This document shows, piece after piece, positions 53,227-63,068 of a stretch of DNA of 64,000 nucleotides. Source of the stretch: Fen-1258 sp964441505 (GTDB lineage Bacteria; Bacteroidota; Ignavibacteria; Ignavibacteriales; Melioribacteraceae); contig CAYTUV010000010.1 of the NCBI GenBank assembly GCA_964441505.1, forward strand, positions 1-64,000. The letters are read 5' to 3'. Both the position numbers and the translations under genes were made by a program. The notes below the pieces were generated by a model. It was given only the letters and a program-made list of their open reading frames with translations. It ran no database searches and was not told the DNA's origin. Positions within the stretch are counted from its first letter, which is position 1; each line of letters opens with the position of its first letter.

Positions 53227-56200
53227 TTGACACCCGAACAAAAAACCCTGTTATTGGTGGAAGATGATACTCTTCTGGCTATGACTGAATCTCACTGGCT
53301 GAAAAAGGCCGGGTATAAAATTATCCACGTTGTAACCGGTGAAGAAGCAATTCAAATAGTCAAGGTCAGGAAAGATCAAATAGACCTGATTCTAATGGAT
53401 ATTAATCTCGGCAATGGAATAGATGGAACTAAAGCCGGGCAAGAGATACTAAAAGTTAAAGACATTCCCCTATTATTCCTCTCTTCCCACACTGAAAAAG
53501 AAATTGTTGAAAAGACAGAACAGATAACTTCATATGGTTATGTTGTAAAAGATTCGAACGATGTAGTATTGTTAGCATCGATCAAAATGGCATTCAAATT
53601 ACATGACGCAAATATCCGGCTAGTAGCACAAACAAAAGCACTTCACTTTTCTGAAGAAAAATTTTCGAAAGCCTTTTATACCAGTCCGGATTCCGTAACC
53701 ATCAACAGATTAAGCGATGGTATCTATTTTGAAATCAATGATGGGTTTACAAGCCTAACCGGATTCACAGCGGAAGAGGTAATTGGTCGTTCTTCTTTAC
53801 CAGGCGATTTGAATCTGTGGGTCGATGGCGAAGACCGTAATAAACTAATTCAGGGACTGAACGAGCACGGAGTTAGAAATCTGGAAGCCAAATTCAGATT
53901 CAAAGACGGTACCGTTCACATAGGCCTTATGTCCGCACGTATTATCGAGATTGATGAAGAAAAATATATACTCTCAATAACCAGAGATATTACCGATCGA
54001 AAGCAAATTGAGGAAATTCTCGGAATAAATGAGGAGAGGTACCGGCTTCTGCTTGAACTCGCACCGGATTCTTTTTTTCAGGGCGATCACAGCGGTAATT
54101 TTATTACTGTAAACAATAAAGCCTCAGATCTAACCGGTTACACAAAGGAAGAACTTCTCACAATGAATATGACAGACATCTTTCCAACTGATATTATCCG
54201 TGAAAAACCTTTAAGGTATGACCTTCTTGAACTTGGTGAAACGATTAGAATTGAAAGAGAAGTTCTGAGAAAAAATGGTCGCAGAGTCCGGGTGGAAATG
54301 AATTCCAAGAAAATGCCGGATGGGACTTATCAATCTTTCATAAGGGATATTTCCGAACGCATACAGGCTGAAAAATCATTAAGAGAAAGCGAAAAAAAAT
54401 ATAGAGATCTTTTTGAAAAGTCAGAAGATGCAATTTTGATAATTGAAAATGGAAAATTTGTTGACTGCAACAACGCGACTGTTAAGATGCTTAGATATAA
54501 CAGCAAAGAAGACTTGTTAGTAACCCACCCTTCCGAATTATCACCGGAAAAGCAACCCGATGGACGTTCTTCATACCAAAAAGCTAACGAAATGATGTCC
54601 ATAGCTTTGGAAAAAGGAAGTCATCGTTTCGAATGGTGGCATAAAAAAGCAGATAATGAAATTTTTGACGTTGAGGTTTTGCTGACTGCAGTCAACACTA
54701 GCGAGAATATAGAGATACTTCATACAGTCTGGAGAGATATCACCGAGCGAAAGCGCGCTGAAAAAGCACTAAGAGATGGAGAAGAAAGATACAGAACACT
54801 CTTTGATTTATCTCCCAGTGGTATAATGTTGCTGGATACTCAAGGTAATATTATTAATGTCAACTCTGCCGCATGTAAATCAACAAATTTTTCAAAAGAA
54901 GAAATTTTAGGGAAGAATATTAGAATGCTCGTTGGTTCGCAATACCTTTCACAGGTTGATAGTCATATTGAAAGACTATTGGATGGAGAAACTCTTGAGT
55001 ATGAAGTAGTTAATATCTCTAAAGATGGAACTCCAAAAACGATAGAACTGCGCGAATCATTAATTTCTTTACCGGACGGAAGTAAGGGGATTATCTCAAT
55101 TACTAATGACATCACCGAACGAAAAATTATTGAAGAAAAATTAAAAAGTTCTGAAATTTTTTATAGACAGCTTATCGAGAGCACCGGAGCTGTAGCGTTC
55201 CAGTTGATTTACGGCGAGACTTTCGGAACTGGATACTATAAATTCATCGGAAAAGAGATAGAAAATATAATTGGCATCAAGCCCAGCGATATAGATGAAA
55301 AAACGGTAAACGCAATGACCATTAAAATCATTCCTCTCTCTTCCGATATACCTATTGATCCTCACGAATGCCGCAATAGAATCATGAGCGGTAATCTGGA
55401 ACAATTCAACGCTGACATTTTAGTTCAATCAATAACAGGGGAATTGAAATGGCTGAACCACAGCTCCCTTCCTATTTGGGATGAATCTCATTCCAAAGTA
55501 ATTGGCGCAATGGGAATATTGATTGATATTTCGGAACGAAAATTTGCTGAAGAGACACTCAAGAAAAGTGAAGAAAAATTCAGAAACCTTGTTGAAAGGA
55601 TACCTGATGCTGTCTACAAAAGCACTCATGAAGGAAAGTTTTTAGAAGTTAATCCGGCATTGGTCCAAATGCTCGGATATAGCAGTGAAGAAGAATTAAA
55701 ATCTATCGATATAAAGAAAGATCTTTACTTTGAAATAGGCGACCGCGAAAGTGCCGCATTGATTGAAAAGTATGAGGAGATGGCAATATTCCGGTTACGG
55801 AAAAAAGATGGTTCTGAAATCTGGGTTGAAGATCACGGCAGACATGTTCTGGATAATGATGGAAATATTCTTTACCACGAAGGAATAATGCGCGATGTAA
55901 CAGAGAGAATTCGAGCAGAAGAAGAACTTCTTCAAAGACAGTATTTGATGAATTCACTCATGAACACTTCGACCGATAATATTTATTTTAAGGATAGAGA
56001 CAGTCGTTTCATTCAAATAAACAAGGCAATGGCCAATTTCCTCAAATTGAAATCCGATGAGGACGCCTTAGGCAAAACGGATTTCGATTTTTTCTCTGAG
56101 GAACATGCAAGATTGGCATTTGAAGATGAGCAAAAAATAATCGAGACGGGTTTACCTATAATTGGGCAGGAAGAAAAAGAATTTTGGCAAGATGGACATG

Positions 56201-57030
56201 TAACCTGGGTATTCACAAGTAAATTCCCCCTTAGAGACAAAGATGGGAAAATAATTGGAACATTTGGTGTGTCGCGGGATATTTCAGAGCTCAAAAGTGT
56301 TAATTTGCAGTTATACCAATATGCGGAGGAATTGAAAACAGCAAACGCAGCAAAAGATAAATTCTTTTCAATTATTGCTCATGATTTAAAGAATCCTTTC
56401 CATTCTATTAATTCTGCGATGAAATTGATACTTAATAAGGAAGAGTCACTGACTGAAGAAGAAAGGGAGAATTTCTTAATTAGTGTACTTAATACATCTG
56501 AAAAAGCTTATTCATTGCTCGAGAATCTACTGCTTTGGGCAAGGAGTCAGATGAGAAGTTTAGATTTTAAACCGGAGAAAATTGGAATCTATGAGGCAGT
56601 TATCCAAAACACGGAACTGCTCAAAAATAGCGCAATGTTAAAAAACATTTCAATTATAAATCGAATTAACGAAAATAATTTTGTTTACGCAGATAGAAAT
56701 ACTTTGGAAACCATAGTAAGAAACCTTCTGTCCAACGCTATTAAATTTACAAGAGACAGCGGTATGATAGAAATAGACTCTATAGTTAAAAACGGAGCGG
56801 TAGAAGTTTGTATAAGTGATAATGGAATTGGTATCGAATTTGATAATTTGGAAAAATTATTCAAGATCAACCAGGCATTCTCTACTTACGGGACAAGAAA
56901 AGAAACCGGGTCAGGTCTGGGATTAATTCTTTGCAAAGAGTTTGTTGAAAAGAACAACGGCATTCTCCGTATAGAAAGCGTTGTTGGTACGGGCACCAAA
57001 GTTATATTCACTTTACCCTCGGCCAACTAA
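53227..57030 (+). CDS. Giant receiver-PAS(7)-histidine kinase
   Basis: A soluble 1267-residue kinase. I prefer the TTG at 53227, which has GAGGAAG just before it; the in-frame TTG at 53125 would add 34 residues of low-quality sequence. Residues about 8-125 form a receiver (LLVEDDTLL, phospho-Asp in LILMDINLG). Seven PAS domains follow, each ending in a DITERK-type motif. The kinase core has FFSIIAHDLKNPFHSINSAM, NLLSNAIKFTRD, DNGIGIEF and GSGLGLILCKEFVEKNNG. No membrane helix is seen. A receiver at the N-terminus suggests it is itself an output of another kinase, or part of a phosphorelay. Ligands are unknown. Confidence 0.9.
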   Translation: MTPEQKTLLLVEDDTLLAMTESHWLKKAGYKIIHVVTGEEAIQIVKVRKDQIDLILMDINLGNGIDGTKAGQEILKVKDIPLLFLSSHTEKEIVEKTEQITSYGYVVKDSNDVVLLASIKMAFKLHDANIRLVAQTKALHFSEEKFSKAFYTSPDSVTINRLSDGIYFEINDGFTSLTGFTAEEVIGRSSLPGDLNLWVDGEDRNKLIQGLNEHGVRNLEAKFRFKDGTVHIGLMSARIIEIDEEKYILSITRDITDRKQIEEILGINEERYRLLLELAPDSFFQGDHSGNFITVNNKASDLTGYTKEELLTMNMTDIFPTDIIREKPLRYDLLELGETIRIEREVLRKNGRRVRVEMNSKKMPDGTYQSFIRDISERIQAEKSLRESEKKYRDLFEKSEDAILIIENGKFVDCNNATVKMLRYNSKEDLLVTHPSELSPEKQPDGRSSYQKANEMMSIALEKGSHRFEWWHKKADNEIFDVEVLLTAVNTSENIEILHTVWRDITERKRAEKALRDGEERYRTLFDLSPSGIMLLDTQGNIINVNSAACKSTNFSKEEILGKNIRMLVGSQYLSQVDSHIERLLDGETLEYEVVNISKDGTPKTIELRESLISLPDGSKGIISITNDITERKIIEEKLKSSEIFYRQLIESTGAVAFQLIYGETFGTGYYKFIGKEIENIIGIKPSDIDEKTVNAMTIKIIPLSSDIPIDPHECRNRIMSGNLEQFNADILVQSITGELKWLNHSSLPIWDESHSKVIGAMGILIDISERKFAEETLKKSEEKFRNLVERIPDAVYKSTHEGKFLEVNPALVQMLGYSSEEELKSIDIKKDLYFEIGDRESAALIEKYEEMAIFRLRKKDGSEIWVEDHGRHVLDNDGNILYHEGIMRDVTERIRAEEELLQRQYLMNSLMNTSTDNIYFKDRDSRFIQINKAMANFLKLKSDEDALGKTDFDFFSEEHARLAFEDEQKIIETGLPIIGQEEKEFWQDGHVTWVFTSKFPLRDKDGKIIGTFGVSRDISELKSVNLQLYQYAEELKTANAAKDKFFSIIAHDLKNPFHSINSAMKLILNKEESLTEEERENFLISVLNTSEKAYSLLENLLLWARSQMRSLDFKPEKIGIYEAVIQNTELLKNSAMLKNISIINRINENNFVYADRNTLETIVRNLLSNAIKFTRDSGMIEIDSIVKNGAVEVCISDNGIGIEFDNLEKLFKINQAFSTYGTRKETGSGLGLILCKEFVEKNNGILRIESVVGTGTKVIFTLPSAN

Positions 57031-57073
57031 TTTGTTACTCATATTACGGCTGGGACAATTGGAAAAGGCTTGT

Positions 57074-57202
57074 TCACTTGGATGCTACTATAAGCATTTC
57101 AAAATCTTCTGCGGTTAATAAATCATTTCGGCTGAACTGGCCGAGTTTTGCTCCAAAGATTTCAATTGTTTTAAATCCCAGAGATTTCAATAACCAGCTT
57201 AT
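57074..57202 (-). pseudogene. C-terminal remnant of a SAM methyltransferase
   Basis: An open 42-codon stretch ending in TGA reads ISWLLKSLGFKTIEIFGAKL, then LLTAEDFEMLIVASK. This is the usual last part of a class I methyltransferase (helix, strand GF..IE..G, final L.VASK strand). A TAG stop lies just before it and no start is present. It lies in the 295-nt gap between the large kinase and the cytochrome gene. Confidence 0.5.
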
Positions 57203-57325
57203 CTAAGAACAGTCAGTCAGGACGATGTACCAGCCATAAATGTAATGGAGAATTGAAATCTTAATAGATAGGAAAGAATTTTCATTTCAAATCAGGAATC
57301 TAAGATCAAGAATCAAAAATCAAAA

Positions 57326-58699
57326 CTACTTCTTATATGTAGTTAGCAAATACTCAGCAATCGCTTCTGCTTCTTTTGGTTTCAATCCCTGATTAGGCAT
57401 AGGCGGATATTCAGGATTAACTTTGACCGGATTGAGAATATACTTTACAAGAAGATCTTTCTTCCCTTCATACTTAGGCAGTGTTGAATTATAGGATGGT
57501 CCAACAATTTTTTTGTCAAAGTTATGACAGGCAATACATCTTCCGTTATAAATATCCAAACCGCTAATTGGAGCGCTGGTCCCCATCTCTTCTTGAATCT
57601 TCAGTTGGTACGCATCATATTCTTTGGAAAGAATTTCTGTCTGCATCTTCGTGGAGGTATCAAACGCAAACTGATCTTTAATAACAAGTAATGCGAAAAC
57701 TATTATCAGAAGAAAGATCAACGCGGAGCCATATTTAACACCGGATTCAGTGGGAACTGATATCGAATCCTTTAACATCATGTAATAGAGAACTGAAATG
57801 ATCAATAAAAGAATAAGAGAAACCGCGGTCGCTATAAAGAAATCGAATGAAAGAGTATTTAGCGGACGGGCAATTAGCGATAAAACAATAAGCACCGGTA
57901 AACATATAGTCGCAATAAGTCCCGTTTGCAGCGCAAAGTTTTTAATAAAAGCTATGTAATTGGCATCGGCAAGAATAATCTCAGTATTCGGTCGGAAGAA
58001 TCGGTAAAGGATGATTGCTGAAGTAATGGCAAATGATCCTGCAATGAATTGAAGGAAATCGATCCAGGCAGATAGCGAGAAGAGTAATCCTAATAAATTG
58101 TTGCCGCTTGCCCATTGTTCAGTATCAAATGCTAAGTGAACAGATGCTATGAAAAGATAAACTGAAACCGTTAAGAAGATCAACGCATAAAAACCGCTTC
58201 GCCTATGTAATCTTCCGGTTTTAAGAGAATAGGATTCTAATTCATCTTTGAGATCAGTTTCATTTTCACCGGAATCTTTTTTTCCCTCGGCATATTTAAA
58301 TATATCCTTGAGATGAAAAGTGTATTTGTAAATATATACGAGCAAGATTGCAACATTTAGTAACAGTAGAGCAATTAAGAGAAACTCAGGTACGTTTAAT
58401 CCTGTGGTATGCAGCAGTTGAGCATAACCGAAGACTGAACTCAGCAATGGAACAACACCAAGAGTGAAAGCTACACTTTTATTAAAGGTAATTAAATCGA
58501 TCAGATCTTTTGAGAAGTTTTTGAATAAATTTTCTCCCGACTTTTCGGACTTCCCTTTAAAGAATAATGAAAATGAAAGCGATCCGAAGAGAACACTCAC
58601 GTAAGGAATGAATAATATATATGCAAGTGCCAAAAGATATTTTAGCAATAACAGATGGTGAGAAGACTGTGGTAAAACCGACTGATTTAATAAATCCAT
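57326..58699 (-). CDS. Membrane-anchored mono-heme cytochrome c
   Basis: A 457-residue protein with about ten membrane helices in residues 15-340 and a C-terminal cytochrome c domain (about 370-457). The heme site is GRCIACHNF and the axial Met is probably PMPNQG (YPPMPNQGLKPKEAEAI). The membrane part does not match a family I can name; its N-terminus HHLLLLKYLLALAYILFIPY resembles quinol-oxidising or chain-linking membrane proteins. As last gene of the cytochrome oxidase cluster it probably donates electrons to it or takes them from quinol. Confidence 0.75.
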   Translation of the reverse strand: MDLLNQSVLPQSSHHLLLLKYLLALAYILFIPYVSVLFGSLSFSLFFKGKSEKSGENLFKNFSKDLIDLITFNKSVAFTLGVVPLLSSVFGYAQLLHTTGLNVPEFLLIALLLLNVAILLVYIYKYTFHLKDIFKYAEGKKDSGENETDLKDELESYSLKTGRLHRRSGFYALIFLTVSVYLFIASVHLAFDTEQWASGNNLLGLLFSLSAWIDFLQFIAGSFAITSAIILYRFFRPNTEIILADANYIAFIKNFALQTGLIATICLPVLIVLSLIARPLNTLSFDFFIATAVSLILLLIISVLYYMMLKDSISVPTESGVKYGSALIFLLIIVFALLVIKDQFAFDTSTKMQTEILSKEYDAYQLKIQEEMGTSAPISGLDIYNGRCIACHNFDKKIVGPSYNSTLPKYEGKKDLLVKYILNPVKVNPEYPPMPNQGLKPKEAEAIAEYLLTTYKK

Positions 58700-58718
58700 A
58701 ATCCAACCATTAATATTC

Positions 58719-59591
58719 TTAGAATAATAACTTATCTAGTGAGATGATTAAAACAACCGCAAGAACGTATAGGTTAATAGCCATAAAGGCGTTACGAAAT
58801 ATTACTCTTTCGAGATAGTCAGAAAGTATTCCGCGAGTTTTTATCAACAACCACGCTCCAAGAAAAAGCATCACTACAACAGCATACAAACTCGAAGAAA
58901 GATTAAAGAAAGGTATCAACAGACAACTGGTTGACAGTGAAGCAATCCAGACAAATGTAATTCTTCCCAGCTGAGAATCGGAAAATATTTTTGTAAGTGT
59001 AGGAAAACCGGCTTTCTCATAATCTTTTCCGTGAATCAAAAGCAGCAGCCAGAAATGAGGTATCTGCCAGATGAAAAAGAAAAACGCAAGTGCAATTATT
59101 TCCATATCAAAAACATACCCGTCGGATGCAACCCATCCTATCATCGGAGGTAGTGCACCAATTACCGAACCGGGAACAACCGCTAATGCATATTTTTTCT
59201 TTAACGGAGTGTAAATTACATTATACCAAAACAATGAAATTACACCTAAGATCATCGCTGTTAAATTCGATGTGAAAAAGATAATTCCTAATCCAAGAAC
59301 AACTAACGATGATGCCGCAATTAACGCATATCTTTCCGATATTCTTCCGGATGGAATTGGTCTTCCCTTTGTTCTTTCCATCAATGCATCAGTAATTCTT
59401 TCCTGATAATGGTTGATTGCAGATGAACCGCAAGCTAAAATGAATACTCCGAACGCTGTGAGAACCATGGTTATATCAAGACGTCCTGAATGGAATAAAT
59501 ATCCGACAGAAGTGGAGATAGCAACAAAGAAAGTGATTCGTACCTTTCCTAGTTCTAAAAATATGGCTATATGTTTTTTTAGATTTTTCAA
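58719..59591 (-). CDS. ctaB: Protoheme IX farnesyltransferase (heme O synthase)
   Basis: Membrane prenyltransferase that makes heme O for the oxidase. The 290-residue protein has about eight membrane helices and the first Asp-rich region as NHYQERITDALMERTKGRPI (normally D...D, here E..D), with FTLVWIASLSTS-type later helices and PLKKKYALAVVPGSVIGALP. It lies in the cox cluster, between subunit II and the membrane cytochrome c. Confidence 0.92.
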   Translation of the reverse strand: MKNLKKHIAIFLELGKVRITFFVAISTSVGYLFHSGRLDITMVLTAFGVFILACGSSAINHYQERITDALMERTKGRPIPSGRISERYALIAASSLVVLGLGIIFFTSNLTAMILGVISLFWYNVIYTPLKKKYALAVVPGSVIGALPPMIGWVASDGYVFDMEIIALAFFFFIWQIPHFWLLLLIHGKDYEKAGFPTLTKIFSDSQLGRITFVWIASLSTSCLLIPFFNLSSSLYAVVVMLFLGAWLLIKTRGILSDYLERVIFRNAFMAINLYVLAVVLIISLDKLLF

Positions 59592-59607
59592 ATTAACTTT
59601 TAGAATT

Positions 59608-59673
59608 CTTTGCGCACTTAGCGTCTCCTTTGCTGACTTCGCGTTAAAAGCCTTAACCGCAAAGGTCGCGAAG
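59608..59673. repeat. TTTGCG-type palindromic repeat
   Basis: A palindromic segment (CTTTGCGCACTTAGCG, CTTCGCGTTAA, TTAACCGCAAAG, TCGCGAAG) filling the gap between ctaB and coxB. A related copy lies upstream of coxA at about 62930-63016. Confidence 0.55.
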
Positions 59674-59688
59674 ATTTATCAATCATTC

Positions 59689-60309
59689 CTATTTGTTTAC
59701 CGGTTGCCAACTACCACCGTACCATGTGGTAAATTCATTATCGTGAATTACTTTTACTTTTGTATACATAGCCGAGTGATTCAATCCACAGTATTCGGCA
59801 CACGCCACATCGTATGAACCTATCTGTTTAGGTGTAAAGTATAAATGGTTTGTCTTACCGTGAATTATATCTTCCTTGATTCTAAATGCAGGGATATAAA
59901 ACGCATGATTAACATCCGCAGACTGCATTTCAAGATCTATTCCTGTATTTACCGGAACATAGAGTGTATCTGTCTTCTTTCCATTAGGATATTCAAAACT
60001 AAACTGCCACATACGAGCGGTAACTTTTACAGTGAAAGGATTATCAGGAATTTCTCTGATCTCTCTGAAACTTGAATAGCCAAAATAGAACATCGAGAGA
60101 ACAAGTAGTGTAGGAATCACAATCCAAATCACCTCAAGAAGAACATTACCATGAATATCAACCGGCTCATGACCTTTCTTTCTATGATACTTGAATACGA
60201 AGTAGATCATTGTTGCAGTAATTCCGAGAAGAAGCACAACGGAAATTGCGACAATATATAACATCACAAAATCAACTGACTCAGCATGAGCTGTTGGAGA
60301 TATACCCAT
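59689..60309 (-). CDS. coxB: Cytochrome c oxidase subunit II
   Basis: A 206-residue CuA subunit. Two N-terminal membrane helices (FVMLYIVAISVVLLLGITAT and VLLEVIWIVIPTLLVLSMFY) precede the cupredoxin domain. CuA ligands are intact: VNHAFYIPAF (His) and CAEYCGLNHSAM (Cys, Cys, His, Met). It lacks a fused cytochrome c domain, which is instead carried by the separate membrane cytochrome encoded downstream. WQFSFEYPNG provides the aromatic electron-entry patch. Confidence 0.95.
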   Translation of the reverse strand: MGISPTAHAESVDFVMLYIVAISVVLLLGITATMIYFVFKYHRKKGHEPVDIHGNVLLEVIWIVIPTLLVLSMFYFGYSSFREIREIPDNPFTVKVTARMWQFSFEYPNGKKTDTLYVPVNTGIDLEMQSADVNHAFYIPAFRIKEDIIHGKTNHLYFTPKQIGSYDVACAEYCGLNHSAMYTKVKVIHDNEFTTWYGGSWQPVNK

Positions 60310-60318
60310 TTCAAATCC

Positions 60319-60603
60319 TCAACGATAAAGAAAATCAACAAACGTTAAGACAAAAATCACCAGTAGTGTAGCGCCGCTTATTCCAATAAACACTTTGAAA
60401 ATCGGTTCATCGAATTTTATATGCATGAAAATATTTATTACTAGGGCAGATTTTATTGCAGCAATTGTAAGCGCAATAAAGAGAGTGTATCTGCCAAGAC
60501 TAACTCCTGCGATTGTAACTGTAATCGTAGTAAAGGCCAGAAGTGCAAGCCAGACTAACGTATATGTCCCGTAACCTATATGATGTTTATTGTTTCCGCT
60601 CAT
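60319..60603 (-). CDS. Cytochrome c oxidase subunit IV (CyoD/caa3-like)
   Basis: A 94-residue protein with three membrane helices (YTLVWLALLAFTTITVTIAG, LFIALTIAAIKSALVINIFM, FIGISGATLLVIFVLTFVDF). The AAIKSALVINIFMHIKFDEP pattern is the hallmark of prokaryotic subunit IV. It sits between subunits III and II, as in other caa3-type operons. Confidence 0.88.
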   Translation of the reverse strand: MSGNNKHHIGYGTYTLVWLALLAFTTITVTIAGVSLGRYTLFIALTIAAIKSALVINIFMHIKFDEPIFKVFIGISGATLLVIFVLTFVDFLYR

Positions 60604-60631
60604 GAAAATTTCCTTACTAAAAAATCATTTC

Positions 60632-61255
60632 TCATTGAATTAAATAAAATAGTGGGAATAAGAAGATCCAGATCAGATCCACAAGGTGCCAGTATAGACC
60701 GGAGTTCTCCAGCATAACATAATTATCAGATGTAACTCTATTCTTATGAATAAATACAATCATATAAGTAATCACAATCATTCCAATCAGAACGTGAAGG
60801 CCGTGAAGACCGGTCATTATGTAATACAGTCCAAAGAAAAGAATCTCTCCGTTCGGTTTTGCCAGAAGTTCAGGCGATCCGGGATAAATTCCGTGCGATA
60901 TTTTTGTTGACCATTCAAAATATTTGTTCACCATGAACATCAAGGCAAAGAAAAGAGTTACGTATAATAGTACAAGAGAAAGAAATTTATTCCCCTTCTG
61001 CAAAGCCGCTATAGAAAGTGCAACAGTTAAACTGCTGGTTAGCAGAATTATTGTATTCAAAGTTCCAATTCCGGTGTTAAGTTCCATTCCGGCAATATGA
61101 AACTGATCGGGATACTGATAGCGATAAACTGCGTATACTAAAAACATTCCGCCGAACAGAAGAACTTCTGTAAATAAGAAGAGCCACATTCCCATCTTCG
61201 CTCCAACATCATCGCGATGAACCTGATGAACTGCGGCACCGGTATGACTACTCAT
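60632..61255 (-). CDS. coxC: Cytochrome c oxidase subunit III
   Basis: A 207-residue subunit with five membrane helices, the short form without the first two helices. Motifs: GAKMGMWLFLFTEVLLFGGM (with Glu in helix), ITGLHGLHVLIGM-type YYIMTGLHGLHVLIGMIVIT, and SGLYWHLVDLIWIFLFPLFY. It overlaps coxA by 8 bp. Confidence 0.95.
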   Translation of the reverse strand: MSSHTGAAVHQVHRDDVGAKMGMWLFLFTEVLLFGGMFLVYAVYRYQYPDQFHIAGMELNTGIGTLNTIILLTSSLTVALSIAALQKGNKFLSLVLLYVTLFFALMFMVNKYFEWSTKISHGIYPGSPELLAKPNGEILFFGLYYIMTGLHGLHVLIGMIVITYMIVFIHKNRVTSDNYVMLENSGLYWHLVDLIWIFLFPLFYLIQ

Positions 61256-62876
61256 TCTTCATCCCCTTCAATTGACTAAAATCGTATGGCTCATGTGTAA
61301 CGGTAGGAATCGAAGTAAAATTTTCAAGGGGTGGCGGAGACGGAATATGCCACTCTAATGTTACTCCACCCCAAGGATTTGAAGTTGCCCTCTTCCCCTT
61401 GAGTAAAGCATGAATCATATATCCGAAAATGAAGAACATTGTCCCAGCTAATATCCATGAACCAACCGTAGAGATTTGTTGATAAACGGTGAATTGAGGA
61501 AGATAATCGTAATATCTTCTCGGCATACCCATATAGCCCATGATGAACTTAGGGAAGTAGAGCAAATTAAAACCAATAAAGTAGAATACAACGGCAACCC
61601 GCGCGAATGTCATGTTGTACATCTTTCCGAACATTTTTGGAAACCAGTAATGAAGTGCTGCAAAAAATATTGTTCCCGTTCCGCCAAACATCACATAGTG
61701 AAAGTGTGCAACAACAAAGTACGTGTCGTGAAGGTGAATATCTGTTGCGAGCGAGCCGAGCACAAGTCCCGTCAATCCACCGATAGAAAACAAAAAGATA
61801 AAATTCATCACCCATAAGAATGGAGGCTGAGGATCGATCGACCCTTTATACATGGTTGCAACCCAGTTGAAAATTTTTACACCGCTCGGGAGTGCAACTA
61901 TAAAAGTGAGAAGTGAGAATATCCACCTTGCAGTGTCGCTCATTCCGCTGCTGAACATATGATGAGCCCACACCAAATAACCTACAAACGCGATTGCAAG
62001 TGAAGACATAGCGATTGCTTTGTAACCAAAAATTGTTCTTCTTGCGAAAGTCGGAATGATTTCAGATACAACGCCCATCGCCGGAAGAATCATAATATAC
62101 ACAGCCGGATGTGAGTAGATCCAAAACATGTGCTGGAATAAAATGGGATCTCCGCCCAATGCAGGATCAAATATTCCAACACCAAAAGCACGCTCGATTA
62201 TCACGAGTAAAATTGTTATTGCTATTACAGGAGTAGCAATAATTTGAATCCATGCCGTCGCATAGGTAGCCCAAACAAATAAAGGCATTTTGAAAAATCC
62301 CATTCCGGGAGCGCGCATTCGATGAACAGTTACGATAAAATTCAAACCGGTAAGAATCGAAGAGAAGCCAAGAACAAAGGCGGCAAAGAGCGCCATCGAA
62401 ACATTGGTTGTACTCCGTACGCTATATGGAATGTAGAATGTCCAGCCTGTATCAATCGGTCCACCGGGTAAGAACAACGAAACGATTACCATAATTGCAC
62501 CAACAATATAAACATACCAGGACAAAAGATTTAATCGCGGGAACGCAACGTCCTCGGCTCCAATCTGAATCGGCAGAAAGAAATTTCCGAAAATTGCTGG
62601 TAAACCGGGAATGATGAACAGAAAAATCATTATCACTCCGTGAAGAGTGAATAACTGATTGTAAGTCTGCGCATCCATCATAGTGCGACCGGGACCAATC
62701 AATTCATAACGCATCAAAAGACCAACAATAATGCCTACAATAAAAAATGTTATTATTGCCATGCCATACATCAGACCAATTTTCTTATGATCTTTCGTAA
62801 GCAGCCAGGATAGAATTCCGGTATACTTGTTTGTGCTTTTCTGATAAAAACTTTTTACGGCTACTGAATCAGCCAT
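61248..62876 (-). CDS. coxA: Cytochrome c oxidase subunit I, A2-type
   Basis: The 542-residue catalytic subunit with twelve membrane helices. Heme and CuB ligands are present: QLFTLHGVIMIFLFIIPGLP (His), SHPAVYIMILPAMG (CuB His and cross-linked Tyr), VWAHHMFSSG (two CuB His), HLHDTYFVVAHFHYVMF (heme His pair). Where A1 oxidases have a proton-channel Glu in GHPEVY, this has YSHPAVY, the A2 signature. The gene follows SCO and precedes coxC with overlap. Confidence 0.96.
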   Translation of the reverse strand: MADSVAVKSFYQKSTNKYTGILSWLLTKDHKKIGLMYGMAIITFFIVGIIVGLLMRYELIGPGRTMMDAQTYNQLFTLHGVIMIFLFIIPGLPAIFGNFFLPIQIGAEDVAFPRLNLLSWYVYIVGAIMVIVSLFLPGGPIDTGWTFYIPYSVRSTTNVSMALFAAFVLGFSSILTGLNFIVTVHRMRAPGMGFFKMPLFVWATYATAWIQIIATPVIAITILLVIIERAFGVGIFDPALGGDPILFQHMFWIYSHPAVYIMILPAMGVVSEIIPTFARRTIFGYKAIAMSSLAIAFVGYLVWAHHMFSSGMSDTARWIFSLLTFIVALPSGVKIFNWVATMYKGSIDPQPPFLWVMNFIFLFSIGGLTGLVLGSLATDIHLHDTYFVVAHFHYVMFGGTGTIFFAALHYWFPKMFGKMYNMTFARVAVVFYFIGFNLLYFPKFIMGYMGMPRRYYDYLPQFTVYQQISTVGSWILAGTMFFIFGYMIHALLKGKRATSNPWGGVTLEWHIPSPPPLENFTSIPTVTHEPYDFSQLKGMKNE

Positions 62877-62929
62877 CTATTTTAACTCCTTAATACAATT
62901 TTTACTTATAGAATTAACCGGTTATTTAC

Positions 62930-63016
62930 TCTGCGTTATTTGCACCTTCTTGGCGAACTTTGCGTTTTAAAAACTCAACCGCAGAGGGCACAAAGTTTTT
63001 CGCAAAGAGCGCAAAA
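62930..63016. repeat. TTTGCG-type palindromic repeat upstream of coxA
   Basis: Arms such as GGCGAACTTTGCG and CGCAAAGAGCGC, with CTCTGCG and CGCAGAG inside. It occupies most of the gap between SCO and coxA and resembles the element between ctaB and coxB. Confidence 0.55.
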
Positions 63017-63068
63017 ATTTTGCTTCTTATTAAAATCTACGCAGCTTTGATTTCTAAAATTTTTCTCA

